Part shown: in pieces, positions 11,274 to 22,906 of the stretch
How positions within the stretch are numbered: the stretch's first letter is position 1
Layout: the number at the start of each line of letters is the position of its first letter
Assembly: GCA_035578905.1 (NCBI GenBank)
Contig: JAQJVL010000083.1
Location: 1,572,361-1,636,360 of the forward strand
Origin: Stictocephala bisonia
Lineage: Eukaryota > Arthropoda > Insecta > Hemiptera > Membracidae
Direction of reading: 5' to 3'
DNA: 64,000 bases
The notes under the pieces: model-generated
Told to the model about the DNA's origin: nothing
The model's input: only the letters and a program-made list of their open reading frames with translations
Databases searched by the model: none
Made by a program: the position numbers and the translations under genes

Positions 11274-13134
11274 ATAGGACATTTTAACCAGTACAAAAAT
11301 GACGTGTATTACTTTAAAAAGTGTATCTTATATTTTCACCTACTGTGTCTCAGAATCAAGTAATGCTTTAACCAAGTTGTAATAAGTTGTGAAGTTTTTA
11401 TTGCATTAAACACCAAAAGTTATGCAAATATGTGAGTTTGGTTAGTAGTGCAAAATCTAAAACCAAATAATTGTTTAGTTATAGTGTGAAACCTATATTA
11501 CATACAACTAAATATTTATAGATCGTGTCAAATGTATACAAAATATGTTTCCTTTAAAAATTACTATGTTCACTTTTGTTTAAAAGGTTTGGTCATGTAT
11601 TGTTGCACATACATAAATATAATGAACTATTATACGTTAATTTACCGTAAGGCGTATTTTCTGTTTGAATTATCCACGAGGTGACTCTAAATGATGAATT
11701 TTAGAAACGAGTAAATAGCGAGAACCAAAAACGTAACGATGATCGTACCACATTTATTTAGTAACTCTTAAAAAGCCCATTGATTGTTCATTTTATATAA
11801 ATTTGACTTACAAACACTGTACGCATTGTGCTTCTTTAGTGTTAAGAAAATGTTAATCGTAGAACATGGTCACATAACTAGAATTTTAACTGGTCTTTAA
11901 TGTAAATATTTAAAAATTTGTGCATGCAAAAGCTGGTTGGTACACTTGCAGGTAGCTCTAGTAAAATCCTAAAATACAATACCATAAGTGTGTTTATTGT
12001 TTAAATGCTCTTTAGTGCTAATTCATTAAATATATACTCGAAAAAAAATTTTTTTTTCTTTTAAAGTTTATAATCGAACAAATAACCCAAAGAGAAAATT
12101 CTCTGAGATTAACCTAAATAGAATTATGTAACTTGTATTAAAGTAGATAGATTTATTAATAAGATGAACATAATGTAGTCATGTAGTAATTGGCGGAATA
12201 GGGGAGGATATAAAACAAAAAACTGTGATAACCACAAAAACGTTAAGTTTTATTAAATGTATTTTCACCTGGTATAGCATAATCAGATAAGGTTACAATT
12301 GGAGAAACCCTAAAACTCGCGGAACTATTAAATGTGAAGTTGTATGTTTAAGTTAGGGATAATTTTTTATATTGTGTATCCTTTAAAAAATTAAAAACAT
12401 ACTGACTTTAATTTATTATTTTTTATTCTTAAAAATATAATTTATTACATGATGAACATGTGCAACAGATATCATATTCAACTCACATACTGAAATCCAG
12501 TGCCTAATTATAAATTCCGAAGCCGTGTCAGCTGACAATGAAGCACTCCATTGTTGGGGCGTTATATATTTTGACACTCGCAGCATTATTTCAACTTTTT
12601 GCAGAGGCCTTCTTTGTGAACAAAGTTGATCAATACATGCTCACCTATTACGAACAGATATCGTGATATTACGTTTAAAGAAACAGATTCTCATTTTTTA
12701 TTGTTAATTTTTTGCAACTTGGAGGGTTAAGACTACAACCACTGCATTTTAACACGTCTAAAAATGTCTATTCAAGTATTATTTATTGCCTTCATCTACA
12801 TTTAAATATAATATATACGTATAGTGAAGTTATGTTTACTGCATGCTCAATGTAATTTTAATTTGAATATGCTATATTTTTAATAATTCTTAAACATATC
12901 ATTCTTATTCGAATATACGTTAATTTGAGGTACTAGGATGATAACAGTTTTAAATAGGCTCTATAATTATGTAGCGTTCGAACACTTAAACGTCAAAAAC
13001 TTCGAACAAAAATAACGATAAAAAATTAAACATTCACTGCTGTTTTGCAGTAATTCAAAAACAATTATTACAAATTTACTACCAAACTTTACCTAAAACA
13101 TTTCCTCTTACTGGCATGTATTGAATATACATTT
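11274..13134. other. AT-rich intergenic, nothing recognised
   Basis: About 1.9 kb of AT-rich sequence. No coding frame over about 60 codons and no repeat partner were seen. Confidence 0.45.
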
Positions 13135-13365
13135 AGGAGAGCCGGTGGCCGAGTGGTCTAAGGTCTCATAACTTCGAGCCTGGACTGGCAGTATTTCTCA
13201 GTAATATTCACCTTCTACTGTACTGGTTCACCCCCTTCCTCTGTCTGAATAAGTTCCTCACTCAGATCTAATAGTCTATGAGGAATGGGCAGAGTAATAC
13301 TAAAAAGTAGTACCAGCTTCTCTTAACATATTTGTAGTTCCACAATAAAAATTTGACCTTATTAT
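13135..13365 (+). repeat. tRNA-Leu/Ser-like SINE (family L)
   Basis: The element opens GAGCCGGTGGCCGAGTGG. TGGCCGAGTGGTCTAAGG at about 13146-13163 matches the A box and D arm of class II (Leu/Ser) tRNAs. A B-box-like GGTTCACCCCC lies at about 13224. The A-to-B spacing of about 78 nt is long for a class I tRNA. The body runs through CTGAATAAGTTCCTCACTC and GGGCAGAGTAATAC to an AATAAAAATTTGACC tail. No true tRNA can fold as read, since acceptor pairing is missing, so it is called a SINE and not a tRNA gene. Confidence 0.75.
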
Positions 13366-15382
13366 ATACTTTATATTAGCATATTTACAGTACGTTTGGC
13401 AGCCTACAGTAGAATACGTGAACGATCATAGATTTTTGTTTTTTTCACACTATATTAAGTTTTCTCAATGGAGATAAAATACCTGGGCATTGAATATACC
13501 AACACTAAGTGAGCAGTTTTACATAGAATACATATGTATTGTTTAGACCACTGGAAGGAAAATTTGACAACAATACTAGCATCACTTACTACTAGGTTTA
13601 TTATATTTTTACTGTGGTATTAAATAATGGATTAGCTATTTTATTGTTAATTGGTAGCGACATTGCAAGGGGTTTGATAGTTAGTAATATTTATCACTTT
13701 ATAATACATAAAATTAATCAAAAAATAAATTGTACTTAGAAGTGTGGAACGCTTACGTTAAAAATAGCAACAATATTTCATAAACAAGTAGATTTTAAAC
13801 ATAAATTGGCAAAATGCATGTCAAACAGATCTATATGAATGAGGTGTTACTACTTTTTTCAGAGTTATAACTCCAATTTAAGTAAAAAATGTATTAAATG
13901 TTTTATAAAATCATTTGTTATTTTGTTTGATATAACATCATTAATTTTCTTTGTAGCTAATTTTCCTTTGTTTCTGAATAAGGAGCATTAAGGGTATACA
14001 TCCGGGCACCAGTTTAGCGTTCTAAGGAATTGTGTTCCAGATTTTATCGCAAATGGAACTAAGAGTAGTAAAGATCCTGACTCACTAAGATCAAGCAATG
14101 TATTTCCCTCCCCTCTCTCCCCATCATAGCCCGCCTGCCCCACCCCACAAATTTGACAAATGGGTATAACTCCCACATTTATAGTAAACTATAGAATTAC
14201 ATTTTATGTTTATAGTTAATCTACTTTTTTAGCCAAAGATGACTACAAATTTCAGCTCAAAATTTTAATAAATATCATTTATAGAAAAATAATTGGTAAC
14301 ACTTTAAAAAAATTATTTGTACTCGATTTACTATGTACTAAGTTCATTATTACCTTTTGTCCACTATATTCTCAAAATGTTAATAAATTATATCACACGG
14401 TTTGTTCATGAGTTATGCACCAGTCACTTTGTGCAGCCATATCTCCATAAAGAGGGGTTTTTTTAGAAATGTCTCCCATAACACATTTATTACTTAGACT
14501 GATGCTAACAATTTTGTTCAAAAAAATTTCAAAAATAATTTTCGATCGAACACCCTTAACTCTGAAACGTATTGTACTAATTTATGTCTAAACCCACAAT
14601 TCCTGGGCTACATACAATAAATTTAAGTAATTTTTAATTGGTGTAGTACGTGTTAGTAAAAATACAAAGAAGTAACTATAACACGTTCCTCTAGGATGGT
14701 AAATGTCGTTAAAAAATATATTACCATAATAATGGTATTTTTTTGCTGAGTGACGTTCACTTTTTGAGAGTAGTTAAGAGAAATCTTACACTCAGTATAT
14801 CTAGCTGAGAACTACAAAGCAAAATATTTTTCTTTTGAACTTTCAGTTGGGTAAAAGTGCCAATTCATGGTAGTTTTTTTTTTTTCAATTCCCGGATATT
14901 TTGTCCCTTCATGTATGCAGTTCACTTTCAATTCGCTTGAAGGTAAGAGTATGGGAAAGTGTACAAACACGAGTCACGGGAAATATTGTTATTGCATAAG
15001 CTTAAACAGCTGTTGCTGACTTAGCACATAGTTCTTCCGCTACCAATACTGCTGTCAGCTGATGTCAACTAACTATTGATGCCACATCCAACATGGGTAA
15101 AACATTGAAGAAATCAATATAAATTCCGAGTGTCAAACATTATTAAGCGTACTATGGCTCAGAGTTAATAATTATGACCTATACGAAAATGTAAGTTGGT
15201 TCAATGTAGAATTTTTGTTTTTTTTTTTTTGTTTAACATTCTACTAACTCCAAAAGTGGTATGTAGTACGTTATTTCATTCAATAAAGAGTTATAAATAT
15301 AAACTATAAAAAAGACAGGTTTTTTTTTTTAATTATGGAACTATCAAAGCAATAATAGTTCCTCAAATATCATTAGAAACGT

Positions 15383-15383
<1 letters not shown>
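13366..15383. other. AT-rich intergenic, nothing recognised
   Basis: About 2 kb. A patch at about 14090-14160 is C-rich (CCCTCCCCTCTCTCCCC) but encodes nothing recognisable. Confidence 0.45.

Positions 15384-15422
<39 letters not shown>
15384..15422. repeat. Poly(T) tract, ~39 bases
   Basis: An uninterrupted T run. It could be the poly(A) tail of a minus-strand retroposed copy, but no element is recognised on its downstream (plus-strand) side. Confidence 0.97.
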
Positions 15423-15425
<3 letters not shown>

Positions 15426-16792
15426 TATTTCAATATTTCAGTTAATGATAGTTACATTATAAGGTCATCAAAGAAATCGGAGCTGTTATTTTTTAAACAA
15501 AACTTAAAAATATTGATTATATAATTTACGATTAGTGGTCGCTCTCACAACACCTAAAGCAATTGTTGGATTTTAGCCCAATGGGGTTGGATAAGACAAA
15601 TTTGACTAAGCTCAAATCGTTATGTTATTAAATATACAAATCTTATTAAAAGTAAATAAGCGAAAATAAAATGAATAGTAAAATAAATGCTATCCATTAA
15701 GTAAATTTATTTGATTATGTATATAATTAGTATAAAGTCTAGAACATTATTTTTATAAATAAACTATACTTTTTGATGGTAAAGGCCGGAAAATGCTAAA
15801 ATTAGCCTATTATTTTTATATATTTTCTTGTGGCAGTTAATTACCTTTTACGATAAATCACAAAGTATAGTAATAATAATGTTATCTTTTATAAAAAACA
15901 AGAAATCCAGATACTAATACTATTTTTATTTATTTTTCCAATAACGTTTTCTATATTCTATATTTTCCACTTGGTAGTGCATCCAATACCTCCATAGGTA
16001 AAACAATATTACCTTACGTTCATGATTGGTCATGACAACCTCAAAACTGCAAAAGTATATACAAAATAACCCTTTTGAAGGCTTATATATGATTTAGTTA
16101 TTTAAATATATGCCTTTATTTCAACAATACGTCCCTAGAGAAAACGTCACTTCACGAAACCATTTGATATTACAACGATTCTGCTAACGGAGAGGATTCC
16201 CCTCTAGGCTTAAGTGAAAATATGCGTAGAACGCTAGGCGTCTGGAATTATATGTGATCCTGTGGAACTCAAGTCTTTGTTGGTGTCAAGGATAGGCTTT
16301 GGGGTCTTTTTAAGGGATTTTCTTATATTTTACCTTTTGTTCAATTAATGGCAAACATAGCTTAACTTTTATACTTATATGTAGGCAAGAATGTTAGTTT
16401 ATGGTTGAAAATATACCAACAAGCTAATATATTTATACAAACTAGTTCTGTGCACTGATAAATTTGTTCTAAGTCCCAACGTTTTATTTATTTATTTTTT
16501 TAATGTCAGATATTTTTTACTTTTGAAAAACATTTTCAATGTTATGATAGTCATATTTTAATTGTAAAAAATGAATACTTCATGCGTCTGTGCTATATTT
16601 AAATATACACAGACATGTTTTAAGATTCACCTGTAAAAATTAACCAATAAATTCCATAAATCAATGCCGAAAATATAGCTAACAGGTTGGGTTAAAATTG
16701 TATAGCATTTTTACAGTGAAGCCCCAAGAGAGATGGTAGTTTATTTTACAGTGCACTTATCTTTCAAGGCAATTTATATAAGAGGAGGGTTT
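15423..16792. other. AT-rich intergenic, nothing recognised
   Basis: No gene, RNA or repeat family was recognised. Confidence 0.45.
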
Positions 16793-17012
16793 AAATTTCC
16801 AGACGAAGTTATGGCTAAGAAGCCCTCTCTAACACAACCTGGGAATCAACGGCCTAAGGGTGACTTCCAAACCACTACCAGTGACCGGACAGGCGGGCTG
16901 CGTGCAAGGGCAGGATCGCTCAGACGGTCACCCGTCCAAGGGACAGCCACGACTCTTGCGATAACGTCGGAGCCCTCCGGTCAAAGCCACTGGCAATTTA
17001 TGGAATCTATGT
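16793..17012 (-). repeat. Dispersed repeat D, copy 2 (5S-like motif)
   Basis: Counterpart of 875-1110. On the minus strand it reads TTGGACGGGTGACCGTCTG, then GAGCGATCC, CAGCCCGCCTG and GGTTGTGTTAGAGAGGGC. It is the more GC-rich and CpG-rich of the two copies. A 93-codon plus-strand frame lies over it but has no counterpart in copy 1 and is incidental. Confidence 0.65.
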
Positions 17013-17018
17013 AAACAA

Positions 17019-17047
17019 ATGTTCTCGTAAAAATACCACGAGAACAT
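17019..17047. other. Perfect 10-bp hairpin
   Basis: ATGTTCTCGT (17019-17028) pairs perfectly with ACGAGAACAT (17038-17047) across a 9-nt loop. It lies immediately after dispersed repeat D. No function is implied by the sequence alone. Confidence 0.8.
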
Positions 17048-18588
17048 ACTTACCTGTTTATACTGAACCAACGCAGGTAAAAACTCCCTGAAATAAGTTA
17101 CATTATGATATGGAACATGTTGTTAAACGTCAAAACATCGTTACAGTAATATACTGAATGTTCAATTTAATATTTTTTTATTAAATTCCAGGCCGACTTC
17201 CCTTACAAACCAATAATAGTACGAGGATTTACCGTATTTAAACACATTATGTGAGGTAAACATATTGAAGTATTGTTTTTAATTAATTTTTAAAATAACA
17301 ACATTTTACGAACTTAAAACTTCATATGAGTATCGAATTAATGAATACATACTGCAGAAAGTGCCATTGATGAAATTTAGGCTCTTTTTTAAATTTAGGT
17401 AAATTTTGTGAAAAGATAGCAAAATAGCAACATGAAAATGTTATTACTTTAGATCTTAATTGTTGTTGGGATCGAACACTACTATTTCAATTAATTATAT
17501 TTAAGTAAAAAATCACTATTGTTTATTGTTGTCATCTAACATTTGTCAAATAATACTAGTTTCTAATTAGACCCTACATATAATGTTTAAAGACTCAGCA
17601 TAAAGAGATGAAAATACCACTAAGCACTGTTTGACGTATATGAAATAGTAGAGGGGTGGTTTCAGTTGTATGTTTGGTGTGGATGTGTCAAAGCATTCAT
17701 TTACTCGATCATTTTCACACTGGTGACAACAATTGTGTGTTTACCGTCTTGTATTTGTTGTTTGTTGGTTCCAACACTATAATGACTGCTGTGGGCTGTT
17801 ACCTATTTTCGTTTTTGTTATTTTTCGTTTATTTTTTTATAACTGGATAGGAAATGCAATATTGATTTATAATAACGTGGATGGAAATCGTTTAGTGGTA
17901 GAAATATTATACATATATGAATATAAAATAGAATCAATAAAAGTTCAAAATCTTCTAACTAAAACTATATCTTTCAAAGTAACTCTCATTGTGGGCTCAG
18001 TTTTATTTATATGTATTTTTTTCGTGAATATAAGCATGAAGTGAATAATATAAGGCATAAAATACCAATACGACATAAACAATAAGATAAAACCTACACT
18101 TTATAAAAAGCAAATATATAAGAGTAATTTTAAATAATTTCAGTGAATAAAATAGTTCCTGCTTTTTTTATTTAAGCTGGAAAATATCATCTAAAAAGTA
18201 ACATTATACTGTATTTTTTAAATACTGTAAATGACTATAATAAACTACGAACAATAGGTCAGATAGGTTAATAAATAACCACTAAAACTTCTGATTTAGC
18301 ATTCGATCAGACATATCGACAGTAGTAATAGAAAATTGATAGTTGTAATAACGGTTGTTATGGTAACCTTTACCTAACATACTTAACCCAATTTATGCTG
18401 TGTCAAAATGATACTTTGTATCTCTATGTATTTATTTGTTTATTGATTTTTCATTTATCTAAACATTGCATGTATTTTCTGTAATTAAATATATTAGAGG
18501 TTTACGAAGTCATTGTAATAGATAAATGGTACTCAACTACAACTTCTAATGATCAATCATTATTATTAATAAATCAATATAATTCTTA
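17048..18588. other. AT-rich intergenic, nothing recognised
   Basis: About 1.5 kb. Overlapping short frames at 17656-18044 are hydrophobic because of T-rich DNA and carry no recognisable domain. Confidence 0.45.
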
Positions 18589-18897
18589 AGACGCCAATCT
18601 AGAAATACGGATGAAAAATATAATGAGTTTGATAAGTGTAGACGAAAGAGTGTAGTCCTTGTTACTAACTAAGGTCAAATGTTCCTCAGAAATAGCTATT
18701 TATAGATAGACCAATAGCCAAAGCAACTAAGACATCTTGTGCATCTGAACCACGTAGTATTGGTCTAATGTTTAGGTAACTGACAAGCCTGTAACTCATT
18801 TCTCTTCCTTACACAACATCTGAACCTTTACTACCACCCAACATGGACACCCTAGACTTCTCTAGTAGTGTCCACATTGATGGCAACCACTGACCAT
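18589..18897 (-). repeat. SINE family A, headless copy
   Basis: On the minus strand this copy runs from about 18897 (TGGTTGCCATCAATGTGGAC) through GTCTAGGGTGTCCATGTT and TTCAGATGTTGTGTAAGG to the 3' terminal block CTAGATTGGCGTCTTA at about 18592. It lacks the tRNA head seen at 1885-1976, so it is 5'-truncated as expected for target-primed integration. A diverged central insertion carries ACTACGTGGTTCAGATGCAC. Confidence 0.75.
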
Positions 18898-19591
18898 TTT
18901 GTAGAATATTTTAATAAATTTAAAATGTTATAAGTATAAAAATATTTCTGTACTTTTGACAAAACGATGTTTAATTGTTGAAAAGTAAACATTGTATGGA
19001 GAATGATTTAAACTCGCCAATGTAGATGTTTTGTCAGGCTTGTTGGGGAAAGTTCAAACAAACACGTGTTGGTGGTTTTTGCACTCCCGAAATGGCTGAA
19101 TTACAATCGGCGCAGACAGAAATATGATCAACTCCTTTCTAAAAACACAACTAACTTTCATATTATCATACGGTTTGTATTTACGTTCTTTGTTTGGATT
19201 GTATTCCATGACTAACTAAAAATGTAATTATATACATGAATAAACAAGACGAATATAATAGTCTCATTAATTAAAGGTACGCGAAAATAGCAAACTTAAA
19301 AAATATCCTTTTGGGGTTAAAAAGATTGTGTCATGAAATCATGTTTCGGGATGTAGTTAATATTTTGATAACAGTTGTTTTAATAAAATAATATCAAAAC
19401 AAAATTATTAAAAACAAACAATGTTATCATTAATAAAGTCTGTATTCATACTGAAATTATGTTAATCATTAAAAATAAACTGTCTTAATTCTACTCTTCA
19501 GGACATTTTAATTTCTATGTAAAAAGGGTGATATCTCCTTAATCCGTTATATTTCAGATAATTAGGAATAATTTCCAGACAGATATAGATG
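18898..19591. other. AT-rich intergenic, nothing recognised
   Basis: No gene or repeat was recognised. Confidence 0.45.
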
Positions 19592-19735
19592 ACGAAGACT
19601 GTAAAAGCAATTAAGGGATGTTTGTGACTTCATCGACGCCAAAAGCTATTCTTTGATCTGCTTTAGGCCCGCCAACCGTGTTAAAAGGCCCATGACAGTG
19701 TAGCTAACTGCAGTAATTAGAAAGTATTATATTAC
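19592..19735. repeat. Dispersed repeat G, copy 2
   Basis: Matches 148-292 in the same orientation (TGTAAAAGCAATTA, GACTTCATCGACGCCAAAAG, TTTGATCTGC, GCCAACCGTGTT). Class unknown. Confidence 0.55.
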
Positions 19736-20237
19736 GATAATCAATAGTGGTTTCTAATATAGTGGTGGGAATTATCTTTTTTCTCGGATATCATTTATGG
19801 TATGTGATTTTTACAATGAAAACTGTATCAAATTCTTATATGGGCATTGTCGTCAATTCATCATTTAATATTATTTTCACTTTATGTAAATGTCAAGTAA
19901 AATGTATATAAGCAAATCGATTTATAGTAATGGATAAAAATAAATTAAAAAATTGATAGTTTCAATGAACTATTATATAAATTAAATGTTATATGAAAAA
20001 TAAATTCTTGTTTTAAAAAAACAACATTTTAATACACTTAAAATATACATTTTATAACCCCTTCGTTAATTGCAATGCTAAAATTCATTATGTATACTTT
20101 CACAAACAAAAATAAGTTAAAAATAATTACTGTAATTGTAAGTAGCTAACTTACAGTATAATCCATCTTACTATTTTTTTAAAATGAATGGTGTCTATAA
20201 GTTTGTGTGTCTGTGCACCTGTGCACCTGTGCGTCTG
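19736..20237. other. AT-rich intergenic, nothing recognised
   Basis: No gene or repeat was recognised. Confidence 0.45.
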
Positions 20238-20326
20238 TTCGCGCGCGCGCGCGCGCGCGTGTGTGTGTGTGTGCGCGCGCGCGTGCGTGCGTGCGTGCGT
20301 GCTTGCGTGCATGCTCGCGCGCGCGC

Positions 20327-20399
<73 letters not shown>
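20238..20399. repeat. (GC)n/(GT)n/(GCGT)n alternating tract
   Basis: About 160 bp of nearly unbroken pyrimidine-purine alternation: a GC run (20240-20258), GT, GC, GCGT repeats, a short irregular part, GC again, then a GT run of about 34 units to 20399. Long frames on both strands (Cys-Val, Thr-His and Arg-Ala repeats) are artefacts. This composition is the classic substrate for left-handed Z-DNA. Confidence 0.97.
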
Positions 20400-20401
<2 letters not shown>

Positions 20402-21289
20402 AGATTTTTTTTAATTTTTTTCCTATTCTGCTGAAATTTTTCATGGACATTCTTTGGGTCTCAGGTTAACACATAGGCCTATCTTTATTTTGAGATTCCA
20501 TCAGGGCACCACCCCAGGGGCTCTTAAGAAGTATCAAGCCCTATAGTACCAATTTGACAATTATCGTTTATAATAGTTTTATTCATCAGCTGTTGGAATA
20601 AACAAACAGCACACATAGTTCTGAAGTAAATACCGTACCAAACCTAACCACAATGCACTTTTACGTTATACAGATGCCAGTAGGTACATGTTTTGTATTA
20701 CTGAATGCAATAAGCACAATATAAATCAACGTAAACCCCGTACGAAGGACGGGTACTGAACTAGTTTTGTTATAAAAATAAAACCCGTACAGTAAATTCA
20801 GATCTATAACATTTCTATAATGACTAAATATGGCATTAATTTATATTTGTAATATATGAAGTGTACAATGTGCAAATGGAATCTCATATGTGTTTTAAGT
20901 TACTCTTGTACATTACATGTGAAGCAAACGAGCAATATCTGGGCGTGGTTTCAAACTTACATCTAGAGTTAATAAAAGAGAAAATATTTTAAAATAAATT
21001 TCTGATTATGTAAAAGAATTCAGCCACCAACCAGTATAGCTTAATTGTCCTGAACTAAATAAATAAGAAATATTATTTCGGAGAAAACTCGTTTTAAAAA
21101 TACGGAATAAAAGAATTTTTTGAACACTTGAACACTACAAACTAAACAGAAAAAGGTAGGCAAATTTAAATAGCCAAGCAAAATGAAATCTATAAGAGAT
21201 TGAGCGCAGTTTTTGTAGACGGTTTTGGTAATATTCGCAAGCACTAAAGACCGACGTTTCAAATAATAGTCTTTTGGTTAATTACTGTA
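20400..21289. other. AT-rich intergenic, nothing recognised
   Basis: No gene or repeat was recognised. Confidence 0.45.
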
Positions 21290-21802
21290 GACTAGCCGAC
21301 CCGAGCGAAGCATTCGCACTGTATTCTCTTTAAATCCCTCTTAATTAAAGTGCACACAGTATAGTTAGTAACGCATAGTTAGAGTGCAATTTAACCTAAT
21401 GTAAATATGGATTAAAGAAGAAATAAAATATGTGAGTTTAAATTTAATATAATTTATTTTATAAATGTTAGATTAAGTTATTTACAAATTAACAGCGTAT
21501 TTACAAATTCAAACTACCTCTTTAAACACTATGTTTGTGTTTGTTTTGATTTATTTAATTCACATGTTACAGCTGATCGAATAATGTAAATAAACATTTC
21601 AAGTTTAAATTACTTGCAGAATGATATAATAGGTCGTTTTTCCAAAAAACTATTGGAAAATGAGAGATTTGTATATTTTCATCAAGTAGTGGATAAAAAA
21701 AGCTTTACAATGACACCTCATTTATGAAAATTGGTGAAGAATTAAGGAAGTTATGGCGTACCGACAAAAAAAAATACTGTAGAAATTATAATATATATAG
21801 AT
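21290..21802 (+). mobile_element. Non-autonomous interspersed element, class uncertain
   Basis: It begins GACTAGCCGACCCGAGCGAAG and ends AATTATAATATATATAGAT, about 510 bp later. A 3' segment reads ATGAAAATTGGTGAAGAATT then AGGAAGTTATGGCGTACCGAC. From general knowledge, start blocks of the form ACTAGC-GACCCG and end blocks of the form ATTGGT...GTTATGGCGTA...TATATAGAT are common to abundant insect interspersed repeats. The boundaries and class are inferred from that resemblance. No second copy is in the window. Confidence 0.45.
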
Positions 21803-22702
21803 AATTTCATTTACGGTGTTAAAGATATTTCCTGTCTTACACAAAAGAAAATAATTGGTCAGTGAGCCATAGAATCATGAGATAGTTAAATTGAAAATCA
21901 AGCCACCTCTGGAACAAAGTTTTGAATTTCAACAACAAACTGCATGTGAAACATGTAAATAATGCTTCAGAGACTAAGTAAAGTGAGTGGAGTAACACTA
22001 TAAACAATATAGATTTATAACGAGAAAATTAATACGTAGGCTAATATTACATTATCTTGGAAGTTGATTTTAATTAAAAGGGTCATCCTCTCGGGTATTG
22101 CTGTAGAGATGATCAACTTATCGTACCGTACTTATTCACTACATAGTTTTCATTAATTTGAGAAATTATGTTTTCTTTATGTTATTGGTGAAATATATGC
22201 CTACTTCAGTCAAAATTTACCTTACCAATTGCTATTTACCTTAAAAATTGTCTATTTAAATTAAAAAAAGTCACTGTTAAAATGTTAAAAACTCAATTAT
22301 ATTTGAAAACAGTTTATACCCTATTAGCCTAAAATTTACTCCGTTTACTATATAGTTTTTCACATTTTCACAAGCAAAGGCAACAATTTTTTAATGCCTG
22401 TGTAATTTATTTATTCTTCCAACGGGTACACCATTTTTAAACAGTTTTACATATTTTATAAAAACAAGGCATAATAATTTGTATATTTGCGATTACAGCA
22501 GTCTTTTTACAACTTTTTCGGTCACTCTCCAAAAAATTAATTTCCATAAATTATAAAAATAACAACACTTAAAATACATACATTTAAATTACAGTGCAAA
22601 CCAATAATTTATTGGATTTAAAACAACACTATGATCTTTTGTTAAATTATAAAATTTATTGACTACATAATATTTTCTCTGTTATTATTATTTTCATTAT
22701 TA

Positions 22703-22704
<2 letters not shown>
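21803..22704. other. AT-rich intergenic, nothing recognised
   Basis: No gene or repeat was recognised. Confidence 0.45.
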
Positions 22705-22737
<33 letters not shown>

Positions 22738-22906
22738 TTTTTTTGTATTTAAATAAAACTTCACTCGCCAGTTCACATGGGCTACAAGCCTGTGCTTGAA
22801 GTTTATTCAACGAGTGAAGTACCGACCTTTGGCTCAGTGGGGATTCGAACCTTGGACATTTCCCTCCGAAGAACGAAGTCAACCACTGAGCCACCACGTG
22901 CCATCA
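22705..22906 (-). repeat. tRNA-derived SINE (family M) with poly(A) and TA tail
   Basis: On the minus strand: GTGGCTCAGTGGTTGAC gives the A box TGGCTCAGTGG (complement of 22883-22893), and CCAAGGTTCGAATCCCC gives a perfect B box GGTTCGAATCC (complement of 22841-22851). A 3' body ends in about 25 A (22720-22744 as T) followed by (TA)n. B-box quality and the long tail suggest a fairly young copy. Oddly, CCACTGAGCCA just after the B box is the exact reverse complement of the A box, so the head can fold into an 11-bp hairpin in place of a cloverleaf. A 64-codon minus-strand frame here is not a gene. Confidence 0.88.

Noticed and set aside
15384..15422. Poly(T) run as the tail of a minus-strand SINE or processed pseudogene
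   Set aside because: The sequence on its plus-strand downstream side shows no A/B boxes, no coding similarity and no repeat partner.
20151..20450. Overlapping frames rich in Thr-His, Cys-Val and Arg-Ala
   Set aside because: Direct translations of the GC/GT simple repeat on both strands.
22841..22893. Possible true tRNA gene
   Set aside because: A and B boxes are good, but no acceptor stem closes and the body continues into a long poly(A) tail, so it is a SINE.
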